NCBI RefSeq assembly: GCF_001641085.1
Contig: NZ_LXIE01000005.1
Location: 1 to 64,000 of the forward strand
DNA: 64,000 nucleotides
Direction of reading: 5' to 3'
Source: Aequorivita soesokkakensis
GTDB taxonomy: Bacteria; Bacteroidota; Bacteroidia; Flavobacteriales; Flavobacteriaceae
The translations under genes were made by a program, and so were the position numbers. This document shows positions 56,601 through 64,000 of this stretch, piece by piece (within the stretch, counting starts at the first letter, position 1; each line of letters starts with the position of its first letter). The notes under the pieces were generated by a model, which had not been told where the DNA came from, did not search any database, and was given only the letters and a program-made list of their open reading frames with translations.

Positions 56601-56855
56601 AACAGCAATCTCTTGAGTTTCAAAACCTACATAACTATAAACAAGTGTTTGCCCTTGAGCAGCCTCAATGGTATAGTTACCATCAAAATCAGACTGTGTT
56701 CCAGTGCTTGTACCTTGTATAATTATGTTAACTCCTGGAAGTGGCAAACCCGTGTCATCGGTTACCGCTCCGGAAATCATTTTTTCCTGTGCAAAAGTGA
56801 GCTGCACAACCAACACTAATAAAAGTGTTAAAATTCCACTAAACTTTGTTTTCAT
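53625..56855 (-). CDS. SusC/RagA-like TonB-dependent transporter
   Basis: 1076 residues from the ATG at 56855 (MKTKFSGILTLLLVLVVQLTFAQ signal); an upstream start would only add eight residues. A carboxypeptidase-D-like beta domain (about 23-105: MISGAVTDDTGLPLPGVNIIIQG) and a TonB box-like region (EVVVTALGVSREKQS) precede the plug (VKGNNFTNALSGKVSGLNI ... IESINVLKGAAASALYGSRAANGVIIITTKKG) and a large barrel. It moves SusD-bound nutrients through the outer membrane. The susD gene follows after 11 bp. Confidence 0.93.
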   Translation of the reverse strand: MKTKFSGILTLLLVLVVQLTFAQEKMISGAVTDDTGLPLPGVNIIIQGTSTGTQSDFDGNYTIEAAQGQTLVYSYVGFETQEIAVGASNKIDVTLKAGSVLDEVVVTALGVSREKQSLGYSTQQVGGEDISTVKGNNFTNALSGKVSGLNIKRNNNFGGSTNVVIRGNTSLTGDNQALFVIDGVPISNRNTNAAAQGQASGNYYDYGNAAADVNPDDIESINVLKGAAASALYGSRAANGVIIITTKKGKKAKGLGVTINSNATVGFIDKSTFATYQNQYGAGYGAYYGGPDGFWYEEDINGDGNTDLVVPYTEDASYGAPFDGRLVYQWDSFDPDSPNYRTATPWVNAKNGPITFFETPISLTNSISISNGLEKGSYRLSYTKLDQSGLMPNSQLDRHNFILSGTYDVSDKLTASGFANYIKTDALGRNSTGYNDNVVGNMKQWWQTNVDVQQQRDIYFATRRNVSWNPATSEAGSPPIFWDNPYWTRYENYQNDGRSRFIGNFELNYELAGWLNVTGRVSTDTYNEQQEERRAVGSVATTFGVSRGNVDSGYLRRDITATETNYDLMFNFDTDFSESISFAGILGTNIRRNEFNSLTSSTSGGLVVAGLYSLQNSASPLPNPVEQAEKIGVDGVYASASFGFGNVVYLDGTIRRDHFSTLPEDNSSFYYPSVSTSFVFSKLLNVNAITFGKLRLNYAEVGNGAPFDRLVDTYVINGDIGTSVPSVRNNPELKPETTKSYEAGLEMKFANNRLGFDVAYYKSNSIDQIVQVPISAATGYTGKLLNAGEIENKGIEVSLNAMPVKNDNFTWGLNINWSQNKSEVLELPEGIETLQLGSFQGGVTINAVLGQPYGVIYGTDYTYLNGQRVVDPANGQYIATATSNNVIGDTNPDWLAGISNTLTYKALSFSFLIDIQEGGSIFSLDQYYGLATGLYDNTAFTNDLGNPVRNTIADGGGFINEGVNPDGSVNTTRIRADRYGAFGYARGLPNSAFVYDASYIKLRQVSLTYTMPSKMLDNTFMTGLQFSVSGSNLWIIDKNLPYADPESGLSSGNLQGYSTGALPTTQDYGFNIKAQF

Positions 56856-57252
56856 TTTTTTGTTTGTTTGAATTAGCACATCAAAAGTGCCAATAAAATC
56901 TTACAATTCCAACTTTTAATGAAAGTAGATTATTAAAATTTTAACCAAATGTTAAATTAAAAAACGGGCTATATGGGGTTTTTTTATGTTAATTTTATAC
57001 AAACCCTTGATTTTCTTATAGTTTCGGAAGACTCCTAAAAAACATATCATCGGTTTAATGTTGAAAAAAAAAATTATTTATTTTCAAACACTTTATGAAC
57101 AATTGTAGAAACAGGCCAAATAATCGAATTTTTATGGTTTTTAACGAAATTTAACAGACTGAACAATCTAGTTGTTAAAGTGTTAAATGATTAAGGAAAA
57201 ATAGATTTAATAGATAAAAATCAACGTTTTTCAATTTAAAGTCTTATTACAA
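56856..57252. other. Non-coding gap upstream of the susC-type gene
   Basis: About 400 bp of AT-rich DNA without a credible gene. No exact TAnnTTTG was found for the minus-strand susC gene. TTTAACA (57150-57156) and TGTTAAA (57173-57179, repeated at 57181-57187) form an inverted repeat that could be an operator. No T-rich terminator is obvious for the gene ending at 57253. Confidence 0.4.
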
Positions 57253-57786
57253 CTATTTAGTGGCGCTTTCTCCTTTAAATTGCTGTGAATTGTTTTTGAA
57301 GAGAACATTAAAAGTAGTCAGGCTGCCGTAGCAACGTGTTATATATTGTTGAAGGTCTATTTTATCCTGTTCAGCCAATTCCTTACTCGCGTTTATTTTT
57401 TGCTCCATCACCCGAAGCCTATCGCGAAGCATTACTATTTTGTGGAAAAAAGTATCAATAGAAATTTCTTTTGAAGCCAAATTTTTATCTGCAGGATTCA
57501 AAACCATAACACCACCTTTCCACTTATCAGCTATAGGAACAATCTCACTGAAACCGTTCCATTTTTTGAGAATATCGCGAAGGCTTTTTTCAACTTCATA
57601 AAAACTTACCGTGTCAACCTCATCTTCGGCCGCTTCAATAATTTCAAAAGCATCATCCGTGGCTATTGTTTCCAGTCCATTTTCAATAAAGGTTACCCAA
57701 TACATTTTTGCGGTAACATTTGTTACCACTCCTTTTCCGTGTTTTGGATGGTCAATCCGAGAGCCTATTCCTAAAATTTGTTTCAT
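57253..57786 (-). CDS. Conserved hypothetical protein with SH3-like N-terminal domain
   Basis: 177 residues. The first about 55 residues (GIGSRIDHPKHGKGVVTNVTAKMYWVTFIENGLETIA) resemble the small beta-barrel modules with an HPxxGxGxV start seen in CarD/UvrD-type proteins. The rest is helical and charged, probably coiled coil (RDRLRVMEQKINASKELAEQDKIDLQQYITRCYG). It has no signal peptide and no catalytic motif, suggesting a cytosolic nucleic-acid or protein binder. I do not recognise a named family. Confidence 0.75.
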   Translation of the reverse strand: MKQILGIGSRIDHPKHGKGVVTNVTAKMYWVTFIENGLETIATDDAFEIIEAAEDEVDTVSFYEVEKSLRDILKKWNGFSEIVPIADKWKGGVMVLNPADKNLASKEISIDTFFHKIVMLRDRLRVMEQKINASKELAEQDKIDLQQYITRCYGSLTTFNVLFKNNSQQFKGESATK

Positions 57787-57860
57787 TGTAGAGTTAATTT
57801 AAGTAGTAAAAATAAATAAAATGATTTATCCATTGTAAACACAGCTCTGGTATTTCTGAA

Positions 57861-57895
57861 ATAAAAAACCATCCAAATTTTAAAGTTGGATGGTT
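57861..57895 (-). terminator. Terminator of the small basic gene
   Basis: AACCATCC (57867-57874) and GGATGGTT (57888-57895) form a perfect stem (A/T-rich loop of 13 nt). On the minus strand it is followed by a U run. It lies 32 bp after the stop of the small gene, which supports that gene being a real transcript end. Confidence 0.75.
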
Positions 57896-57927
57896 CTCTG
57901 GGCTTATCTTAACAAGCCGGCCAAAAA

Positions 57928-58032
57928 CTACTTCTTCTTAGGAGCAGTTGGCGAAGCCTTTTTGTTATCCTGCTTTTTGGCTTGTGGGCCTTTTGCAGGT
58001 TGCGGCTTTTTGTTTTGCTGTTGTTGTGGCAT
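57928..58032 (-). CDS. Small basic Gln/Lys/Pro-rich protein
   Basis: A 34-residue reading frame with ATG at 58032-58030 and TAG at 57930-57928, beginning MPQQQQNKKPQPAKGP and ending in PKKK. About a third of it is Lys, with many Pro and Gln, and it has no hydrophobic segment, so it is likely soluble and disordered, perhaps binding RNA or DNA. A proper terminator follows and an AT-rich leader precedes it. Too short for standard gene finding; function is unknown. Confidence 0.55.
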   Translation of the reverse strand: MPQQQQNKKPQPAKGPQAKKQDNKKASPTAPKKK

Positions 58033-58050
58033 AACAATTATTTTTTTTGA

Positions 58051-58119
58051 TTTAACAATATAAAGGTAGAAAGTGCTATTGTTAAATTATTCTCTCGTTG
58101 GCTAAAGTTTAACAATAGC
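58051..58119 (-). promoter_or_regulatory. Three-armed alternative hairpin after the copper operon
   Basis: TTTAACAATA occurs at 58051-58060 and 58108-58117; its complement TATTGTTAAA lies between them at 58077-58086. The middle arm can pair with either side: a 10-bp stem with a 16-nt loop, or a perfect 12-bp stem (58075-58086 with 58108-58119) with a 21-nt loop. The two are mutually exclusive. It lies between the HMA gene and the small basic gene. It may end the copper transcript or act as a switch or operator. Confidence 0.5.
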
Positions 58120-58134
58120 CTTTGCTCAAAAAAA

Positions 58135-58494
58135 TTAATCGTCTTTATGATCATCGACAACTTGCTGGTCGCGATATTTACAGCAAGGATCTATACTTTC
58201 ATATACCTCATCTTTAGCTTTAATATCTTGTGTATCGTGACCACTGTCGGCAATACTTTGTTGGATTTTTGTTAAATCGGTTTTACCTTCATTGTAAATT
58301 AAATTCAATTGATGTGTATTCACATCCCAAGTTGCCATTTTTACACCTTTAGCTTGAATGGAGGCTTTTTCAATGCGCTCTTTACACATACCGCATACGC
58401 CATCAACTTCAATTGAAGCTTTTGCGTTTTTATTCTGGGCAAAGCCAGTAGCGCTAATCAAAAATATTCCTAAAATTGCAATTATACTTTTCAT
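58135..58494 (-). CDS. Exported heavy-metal-associated (HMA) protein
   Basis: 119 residues: signal peptide (ends ATGFAQ), one HMA domain with the metal pair CGMC (VDGVCGMCKERIEKAS) and a polar tail with a second CC pair (SIDPCCKYRDQQ) and several His/Asp. It is probably a periplasmic Cu(I) or heavy-metal chaperone. It follows the TonB-receptor gene after 29 bp and is the last gene of the metal operon. In related operons such proteins go with CopA and an outer-membrane receptor; metal specificity is inferred. Confidence 0.88.
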   Translation of the reverse strand: MKSIIAILGIFLISATGFAQNKNAKASIEVDGVCGMCKERIEKASIQAKGVKMATWDVNTHQLNLIYNEGKTDLTKIQQSIADSGHDTQDIKAKDEVYESIDPCCKYRDQQVVDDHKDD

Positions 58495-58523
58495 AAATTT
58501 CAGTTTAAAGTTTATTGTTTAAA

Positions 58524-60758
58524 TTAATTAATTCTGTATCGTAAGCCTGCGTAATACGAACTTCCAAAAATAGGCCCGTAAACATAGGTTGTGTCAAAAG
58601 TTGTTCCAAAAGGGTTATCACTTCCCACTATTGGGTTTTGCTGTTTTACATTCGTAATATTTTCACCACCAACATAGATTTCAAAATTAGGTGAAAAAAC
58701 TTTAGTAACCTGCGCATTCAGCGTTGAAATGCTAGGCGAAAATTCTGAAAGACCAATCGTATTCAAATAACTTTCGTTAGAAGCAAAGCGCTGCTCGCCC
58801 ACATAATTATAAGTAGCGTCAAATTTCCAGTTTCCTCCTTTCGCTGTTTGATGTGTTTCATATGAAGCATTTGCAAAAAACCGGTGGTTCGGAGTTAACG
58901 GCGTTTGCTTTTTTCCGCTTAAATAAGTGGTTTCTACATCGTAGTATTTGTAAGCCAATCGCATATCAAAATGCTCAAAAGGATTATAATTGAATTCTGC
59001 CTGAAAATTATTCGAAAAACTTTCGCCCTCCAAATTATAGAAATTTATTTGCTGCGGATTTTCCCAATCCACAACAATTTGATTTACGAAATCTGTTCTG
59101 TAAAAATCGAGCGTAATATCTGCCTTTCTACTGAAGATATTGAAACCTTGCATATAAGAAATACCATAATTCCAAGCAATTTCAGGATCTAGTCCATAAA
59201 TATTTCCGCCGTTGTTTAAAATATTAAAGCTACGCGAAGTGGCAAAAAGACTTTGGTTTTCAGCAAAAATATTCGCGCTGCGTTTTCCCCTTCCCGCTGA
59301 CACACGAATAGCCGATTTGTTCCAAGGTGTGTAACGCAAATGAAAACGCGGTGTTACGAAAGCACCCAAGGTATTGTGTACGTCCCCGCGAATTCCAAAA
59401 CTGTAACTCAAATCATTTAAATTGTCAAAATTATATTCAAAAAATGCTCCAACGGAATTTTCAACCCGGTTAAAATTTTCAGTGTAAACCAATTCATTAT
59501 AACCGTCATACGTTCCGCTCACACCAGTTTTAATTTTGTGGCGAGAATCACTGATAATTGAATTATAAAGCAATTTCACATACAAACTGTTGTGCTGAAT
59601 GTTGTAATTGTTAAGCCCAAAATAAGATTCTTGATCATGGTGACTGAAAGCCATTTGAACTCCAGCCGTTTGCCAAGGCACATCTGGATTTACGTAACCA
59701 AAATTTCCAGACACATCAACCCTTTGGGTTTTTATTTCACTGCCCCAAGCATTTGTGGTTCCGCGATCTTCTTTAGGATTGAAAATGGTTTGCCCTGTTT
59801 GTTTTTCATCATTCAAATATCGAACATTGAAAAACCCAACATAACCGTTTTCAGTATCTGTATATTGCCAGCGGTTCATCACGTTTATTTGCTGCATTAA
59901 AGGTGCATCCAAAAAGGAATCATCGTTTTTATCGAACTCCGTTTCGCGCATATTTCCATGAATATATAAACCCGTGCTCCAACGCTCACTTAGTTTCGTG
60001 TTTAAATGGGTATTTAACTCGAAACGTCCATTTCCAGAACCATATGCGTTCACGAAAAGCTTATCGTCCATCATTGGTTTTTGTAGCTCGGCGTTTATTT
60101 GCCCTGCAATACTTTCATAACCATTAACCACACTTCCCGCACCTTTGGTAATTTGAATACTTTCAACCCAAGTTCCGGGAATAAAACTCAACCCATAAGC
60201 CTGCGAAGCGCCACGGATGCTCGGTACGTTTTCAGTGGTTATCAAAATATACGGACTTGTCAATCCTAACATTTTTATTTGCCGCGTTCCCGAAATAGCA
60301 TCGGCAAAATTCACATCGATGGAAGGATTGGTTTCAAAGCTTTCCGCAAGGTTACAACAAGCTGCTTTTAGCAATTCGGCACTACTCACGTTTATTACAT
60401 TTTGTGATTGGATAAAAGACCGCGAACTAGCTTTCTGTCGCGCAGTAATTGTAATTTCATCCAGGTTGGCTGTAGACTTCAAACTGTGCCTAATTTTTTT
60501 AGGCGAATCCACCGAAATAGTATCGGTTTTATAACCCACAAAACTGATGACCATTTTTTTGTATTCCGGCTTATAATTTAGTTCAAAATTACCATCAAAA
60601 TTGGTAACGGTACCCACTTGGGTGTTCAGCCAATAAACGTTTGCACCACTCAGCGGAACTTCTTTGTTATTGATATTTTCAGTAATCGTTCCCGTTATTT
60701 TTTCCTGTGAAAAAACGCAAAATGGAAGTATAAAAAGTACAAATAATAGATTTTTCAT
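58524..60758 (-). CDS. TonB-dependent receptor of the heavy-metal operon
   Basis: 744 residues. Signal peptide (ends VFSQ), a CarboxypepD_reg-like domain (about 20-95: ITGTITENINNKEVPLSGANVYW), a plug with an unusual double Cys (KAACCNLAESFETNPSIDV, Cys134-Cys135), and a barrel ending SSYYAGLRYRIN. The CC pair in the plug and position between copA and the HMA gene suggest that it handles a metal or metal complex. Whether this is import or a role in detoxification cannot be read from sequence. Confidence 0.9.
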   Translation of the reverse strand: MKNLLFVLFILPFCVFSQEKITGTITENINNKEVPLSGANVYWLNTQVGTVTNFDGNFELNYKPEYKKMVISFVGYKTDTISVDSPKKIRHSLKSTANLDEITITARQKASSRSFIQSQNVINVSSAELLKAACCNLAESFETNPSIDVNFADAISGTRQIKMLGLTSPYILITTENVPSIRGASQAYGLSFIPGTWVESIQITKGAGSVVNGYESIAGQINAELQKPMMDDKLFVNAYGSGNGRFELNTHLNTKLSERWSTGLYIHGNMRETEFDKNDDSFLDAPLMQQINVMNRWQYTDTENGYVGFFNVRYLNDEKQTGQTIFNPKEDRGTTNAWGSEIKTQRVDVSGNFGYVNPDVPWQTAGVQMAFSHHDQESYFGLNNYNIQHNSLYVKLLYNSIISDSRHKIKTGVSGTYDGYNELVYTENFNRVENSVGAFFEYNFDNLNDLSYSFGIRGDVHNTLGAFVTPRFHLRYTPWNKSAIRVSAGRGKRSANIFAENQSLFATSRSFNILNNGGNIYGLDPEIAWNYGISYMQGFNIFSRKADITLDFYRTDFVNQIVVDWENPQQINFYNLEGESFSNNFQAEFNYNPFEHFDMRLAYKYYDVETTYLSGKKQTPLTPNHRFFANASYETHQTAKGGNWKFDATYNYVGEQRFASNESYLNTIGLSEFSPSISTLNAQVTKVFSPNFEIYVGGENITNVKQQNPIVGSDNPFGTTFDTTYVYGPIFGSSYYAGLRYRIN

Positions 60759-60761
60759 TTT

Positions 60762-63269
60762 TTAAATTTTTGTGCCGCGCAATCGCAACGCATTAGTAAT
60801 AACTGAAACCGAACTGAAACTCATAGCCAGCGCAGCAATCATTGGTGATAATAATATTCCGAAAAAGGGATAGAGCACTCCAGCGGCAATCGGCACGCCG
60901 AGTGTGTTGTAAATCAAAGCGAAAAACAGGTTTTGTTTAATGTTTCCCATTACTTTTTCGCTTAGGTGAAATGCTTTCACAATTCCGTGCAAATCGCCTT
61001 TTACCAGTGTTATTCCGGCGCTTTCAATAGCTACGTCAGTTCCCGTGCCCATTGCTATGCCCACATCGCTTTGTGCCAAAGCGGGCGCATCGTTAATTCC
61101 GTCGCCGGCCATTGCAACTTTTTTGCCTTCAGTTTGCAGTTTTTCAACTTCTTTCAGTTTATTCTGCGGAAGCATTTCGGCTTTAAAATCTGTAAGGTTT
61201 AATTCCGAAGCAACAGCTTTTGCTGTATCGTGATTATCGCCCGTTAGCATTATAACCTGAATTCCTTTTTCCTGAAGTTCGGCAATTGCTTTTTTGCTGG
61301 TTTGTTTTATTTTATCAGCAATCACAACATAACCCACCACTTTCCCATCTACGGAAAGCATAGGTACGGTTTTGCCTTTTTGCTGTTCTTCGGAAATTTC
61401 TTTTTGAAGTTTTTCGGAAATATTTGCGCCAGCTTCCTCCATCATCTTTTCGTTCCCGAGCGCTACTTTTTTTCCGTTGATAATTCCTGTTACACCTTTA
61501 CCCGTAACCGAATTGAAATCGGTAGCATTAATTGCTTCGGAATTTTTCTCCTTTCCGTATTTTACGGTAGCATCAGCCAATGGATGTTCACTGTTTTGGT
61601 TAAGTGAAACTATATATTGAAGCACATCTTCTTCCGAAAAACTTTCTGAAAAACCCATTTTTTCAACGGAAGGTTTTCCTTCGGTAATAGTTCCGGTTTT
61701 GTCAATAATCAAAACATCAATTTTATTCAAGGTTTCGAGCGCTTCTGCATTTTTGATAAGCACGCCGTTTTGAGCGCCCTTCCCTACTCCAACCATTACA
61801 GACATTGGCGTAGCAAGGCCCAAAGCGCACGGACAGGCAATTATCAACACTGCAATTGCATTAACCAATGCAAATACATATTTTGGCTCAGGACCGAAAA
61901 CCGCCCAAACAATAAATGTGATTATTGAAATAAGAACAACTATCGGTACAAAATATCCCGAAATTTTATCGGCCAATTTTTGAATTGGAGCTCTGCTTCG
62001 ACTGGCTTTGTTTACCATTTCAATGATTTGTGAAAGCAGAGTGTCACTTCCCACTTTTTCGGCTTTCATCACAAAAGTCTGTTTCCCGTTTATCGTTCCG
62101 GAGCTTACTTTATCTCCCTCCGTTTTGGAAACAGGAACAGGTTCACCGGTAATCATCGATTCGTCAATAGAACTTTCACCTTCTATTATGCTTCCGTCCA
62201 CAGGAATTTTCTCGCCCGGTTTTACGCGAAGCTTGTCGCCAACTTCAATTTTATCAATCGCAATGGTTTCTTCCTTTCCGTCAACAATCCGAACTGCTTT
62301 GTTCGGCGCCAATTTCAACAATTCCTTTACTGCGGAGTTGGTGCGGTTATGGGCACGAGCTTCCAAAACTTGCCCCATTAAAACTAAGGTTAGTATTACC
62401 GTTGCTGCTTCAAAATAAACGTGTACGGTTCCCATTTCGGTTTTGAATTGCGCGGGGAAAAAATCTGGAAAAAGCATCCCGAAAACACTGAAAATCCAAG
62501 CTACTCCAGCACCAATCCCGATGAGGGTAAACATATTTAAATTCCAAGTTTTAATGGAACGATAAGCGCGTTCAAAAAACATCCAGGTAGCGTAAAAAAC
62601 CACTGGCAATGAGAGTCCGAATTGTACCCAATTCCAATATTTCATCGGCATCCAATCGTATAATGGATTGTTTGGAATCATCTCTGACATTGCTATTAAA
62701 AAGATTGGAACGGTAAAAACCACTGCAATCCAAAACTTTTTAAGTAATGTTTTATAGGTTTTGTTTTCGGCAGATTCATTTACTTCCTTTGGCACCAAAT
62801 CCATTCCGCAGATTGGGCACGAACCTGGTTCATCTCGAACTATTTCAGGATGCATTGGGCAAGTGTATTCCGTTGCCGAGCTATTTGAAGTTTTTGCTTC
62901 TTCTACCAGATCCATTCCGCATACGGGGCAATCGCCGGGCTTGTCATAGGTTTTTTCACCTTCGCAGTGCATTGGGCAATAGAAAGTGCCAGAGCTACTT
63001 TGATTTGCTCTTTTCTCATCCTTTTTCTTTTGATGTTTTTCAGCGGCTTCAACATCATCGGGAAGGGAAATACTGTAGCTTCCGCCGTCATCCGCTAAAG
63101 CTTTTTCAAAGACTTTTAGCGGAATGTGTTTTTCCATTTCAATGACAGCTTCGGCTTTTTCGAGGTTTACCGATGCTTTGGAAACGCCTTCAATTTCACT
63201 TAAAGTCTTTTCCACGTGGCCTCGGCAGCCGTTGCAGGTCATTCCGTGTATTTTATATGTATGTATCAT
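60762..63269 (-). CDS. copA: Copper-type P1B ATPase with HMA and two heavy-metal-binding modules
   Basis: 835 residues. N-terminal HMA (GMTCNGC, Cys12/Cys15), then two copies of the short metal-binding domain (YCPMH...CPVCGMDL at 98-121 and TCPMH...CPICGMDL at 137-158), then the ATPase: TGE (374-376), CPC (479-481), DKTGT (523-527), SEHPLADA and [11 protein letters not shown] marks Cu(I)/Ag(I) export from the cytoplasm. It overlaps the DUF305 gene by 4 bp and is followed after 3 bp by the TonB receptor. Copper rather than another soft metal is inferred from motifs. Confidence 0.93.
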   Translation of the reverse strand: MIHTYKIHGMTCNGCRGHVEKTLSEIEGVSKASVNLEKAEAVIEMEKHIPLKVFEKALADDGGSYSISLPDDVEAAEKHQKKKDEKRANQSSSGTFYCPMHCEGEKTYDKPGDCPVCGMDLVEEAKTSNSSATEYTCPMHPEIVRDEPGSCPICGMDLVPKEVNESAENKTYKTLLKKFWIAVVFTVPIFLIAMSEMIPNNPLYDWMPMKYWNWVQFGLSLPVVFYATWMFFERAYRSIKTWNLNMFTLIGIGAGVAWIFSVFGMLFPDFFPAQFKTEMGTVHVYFEAATVILTLVLMGQVLEARAHNRTNSAVKELLKLAPNKAVRIVDGKEETIAIDKIEVGDKLRVKPGEKIPVDGSIIEGESSIDESMITGEPVPVSKTEGDKVSSGTINGKQTFVMKAEKVGSDTLLSQIIEMVNKASRSRAPIQKLADKISGYFVPIVVLISIITFIVWAVFGPEPKYVFALVNAIAVLIIACPCALGLATPMSVMVGVGKGAQNGVLIKNAEALETLNKIDVLIIDKTGTITEGKPSVEKMGFSESFSEEDVLQYIVSLNQNSEHPLADATVKYGKEKNSEAINATDFNSVTGKGVTGIINGKKVALGNEKMMEEAGANISEKLQKEISEEQQKGKTVPMLSVDGKVVGYVVIADKIKQTSKKAIAELQEKGIQVIMLTGDNHDTAKAVASELNLTDFKAEMLPQNKLKEVEKLQTEGKKVAMAGDGINDAPALAQSDVGIAMGTGTDVAIESAGITLVKGDLHGIVKAFHLSEKVMGNIKQNLFFALIYNTLGVPIAAGVLYPFFGILLSPMIAALAMSFSSVSVITNALRLRGTKI

Positions 63270-63742
63270 TGTTGATTCTCTAGTCGTTTAATCATTTCTT
63301 GCATTTGGCTAATCTCTTTCTTTTGAGTCTTGATTATTCCTTCGGCCAATTCCTTGACTTCAGCATCCTTAATGTCAGCTCGCTCACTAGTTAATATAGC
63401 AATTGAATGATGCGGAATCATCGCTTTCATCCACAACACATCACCAATAGGTTTCTGAGCGCGTACTAGGAATAATGCTCCGCTAAAAAGCAGAATGCTT
63501 CCCAACATAATAGCAACATTTTTATTTCGGTTGTTGTACATTTTCCTCATAAAGAAAAACATGATTAGAGCCATAGCCGATATGCCCAAACAAGTCATAT
63601 AAAAACGAGTGAGGCTGAAATAGACATGGTCCATTTCATAAGTGTTTAAATACATCGTTATGTACATTGCCACAAAAGATGCCGCCAGCATTAAAACGAA
63701 TTTTGTGTAAGGATTTCCGTGAGTGTTTTTATTATTTTCCAT
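63266..63742 (-). CDS. DUF305 membrane protein of the copper operon
   Basis: 158 residues. Three hydrophobic segments (about 11-32, 41-63 and 75-92) precede the DUF305 core ([20 protein letters not shown] ... [17 protein letters not shown]), with the His pair HH in MIPHH. The family is frequent beside copper-handling genes; His/Met clusters may bind metal, but its reaction is unknown. The end overlaps the copA start by 4 bp (ATGA), which means translational coupling. Confidence 0.85.
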   Translation of the reverse strand: MENNKNTHGNPYTKFVLMLAASFVAMYITMYLNTYEMDHVYFSLTRFYMTCLGISAMALIMFFFMRKMYNNRNKNVAIMLGSILLFSGALFLVRAQKPIGDVLWMKAMIPHHSIAILTSERADIKDAEVKELAEGIIKTQKKEISQMQEMIKRLENQQ

Positions 63743-63763
63743 AATTTTTAATTTTTAAGGTTA

Positions 63764-64000
63764 TTAAAAACGAATAGACATACCACCTCCAGCACCAAAA
63801 CGGTTATCATAACTGGCCATTAAAGAAAAGTTCTTTGAAAGAAAATATTCAAGACCAGCGTTCCAAGTCAATTCATCGCCGTAATCAATTCCTGTGGGCA
63901 GATCGTCCACCAAACCAAAATCGGCTTGGTATTCAATCATTCCAAAGACAAGGGTTCGGGGAAAAATCATGATTTCCCGCTCCAGCCCAATCTGGGGCCG
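63764..64000 (-). CDS. C-terminal part of an outer-membrane beta-barrel protein (partial)
   Basis: The frame runs from the window edge to the TAA at 63766-63764 and gives 78 residues; the true start lies outside. The sequence shows strands RTLVFGMIEYQADFG, DELTWNAGLEYFLSKNFSLMASYDNRFG and ends GGGMSIRF with a terminal Phe, the mark of outer-membrane barrels. It is 21 bp before the DUF305 gene and so an upstream member of the copper operon; a copper-resistance barrel of the CopB kind is possible but not proven. Confidence 0.7.
   Translation of the reverse strand, partial: RPQIGLEREIMIFPRTLVFGMIEYQADFGLVDDLPTGIDYGDELTWNAGLEYFLSKNFSLMASYDNRFGAGGGMSIRF

Noticed and set aside
56940-57000. Possible terminator near the run of seven T upstream of the susC-type gene
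   Set aside because: Only five pairs of A/T could form around mismatches, and no gene ends just before it in either direction.
1-64000. tRNA, rRNA, transposase or phage genes
   Set aside because: Intergenic gaps are all about 400 bp or less, and I saw no cloverleaf-type arms, transposase motifs or integrase motifs.

Overview
The window looks like chromosome of a member of the Bacteroidota, family Flavobacteriaceae, possibly Aequorivita or a relative (genus is a guess). Reasons: low GC; exported proteins with type IX secretion (T9SS) sorting domains; T9SS parts (PorT, Plug); TamL, SusC/SusD, a short RpoD of 287 residues, many TTG starts, and promoters with the Bacteroidota -7 box TAnnTTTG. 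I saw no rRNA, tRNA, phage, transposase or CRISPR array. The content is mostly housekeeping, with one accessory-looking surface-protein block and one copper operon.

Layout. 1-6500: the nqrABCDEF operon (minus strand) for the sodium-pumping NADH:quinone reductase, with a palindromic element inserted between nqrD and nqrE. 6700-11100: small envelope genes, the T9SS Plug protein, a DUF3667 membrane protein and ApaG. 11100-13700: a TANGO2/NRDE protein and proline catabolic PruA. 13700-20220: exported thiol-type proteins (two Omp28-like proteins, a TlpA thioredoxin) with a DUF6029 barrel and a T9SS cargo. 20280-31180: NUDIX hydrolase, RsmG, fatty acid desaturase, aminotransferase, a 970-residue T9SS cargo, PurT and the TrkH/TrkA potassium uptake pair. 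31350-41910: MenG/UbiE, PorT, an RNA methyltransferase, TamL, FbaA, AccD, a lipoprotein, RpsO and Pnp.

42640-48360 is the most unusual part. Seven or so tightly spaced co-directional genes encode three paralogous Lcl/DUF1566-like surface proteins, an adhesin-like lipoprotein, a T9SS-exported protein with seven near-perfect 60-residue repeats (a probable seven-bladed propeller), an ECF sigma factor and a membrane protein that could be its anti-sigma factor. The gene order suggests a self-regulated surface module. 48480-52000 carries RpoD, Rpe, a YpdA-type reductase and an M90 peptidase. 52150-56860 is a SusC/SusD pair without visible degradative enzymes. 58130-64000 is a copper/heavy-metal operon on the minus strand: an outer-membrane protein cut by the window edge, a DUF305 protein, a CopA-type ATPase with two extra metal-binding modules, a TonB-dependent receptor and a small exported HMA protein. 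Just downstream lie alternative hairpins and a very short basic gene.
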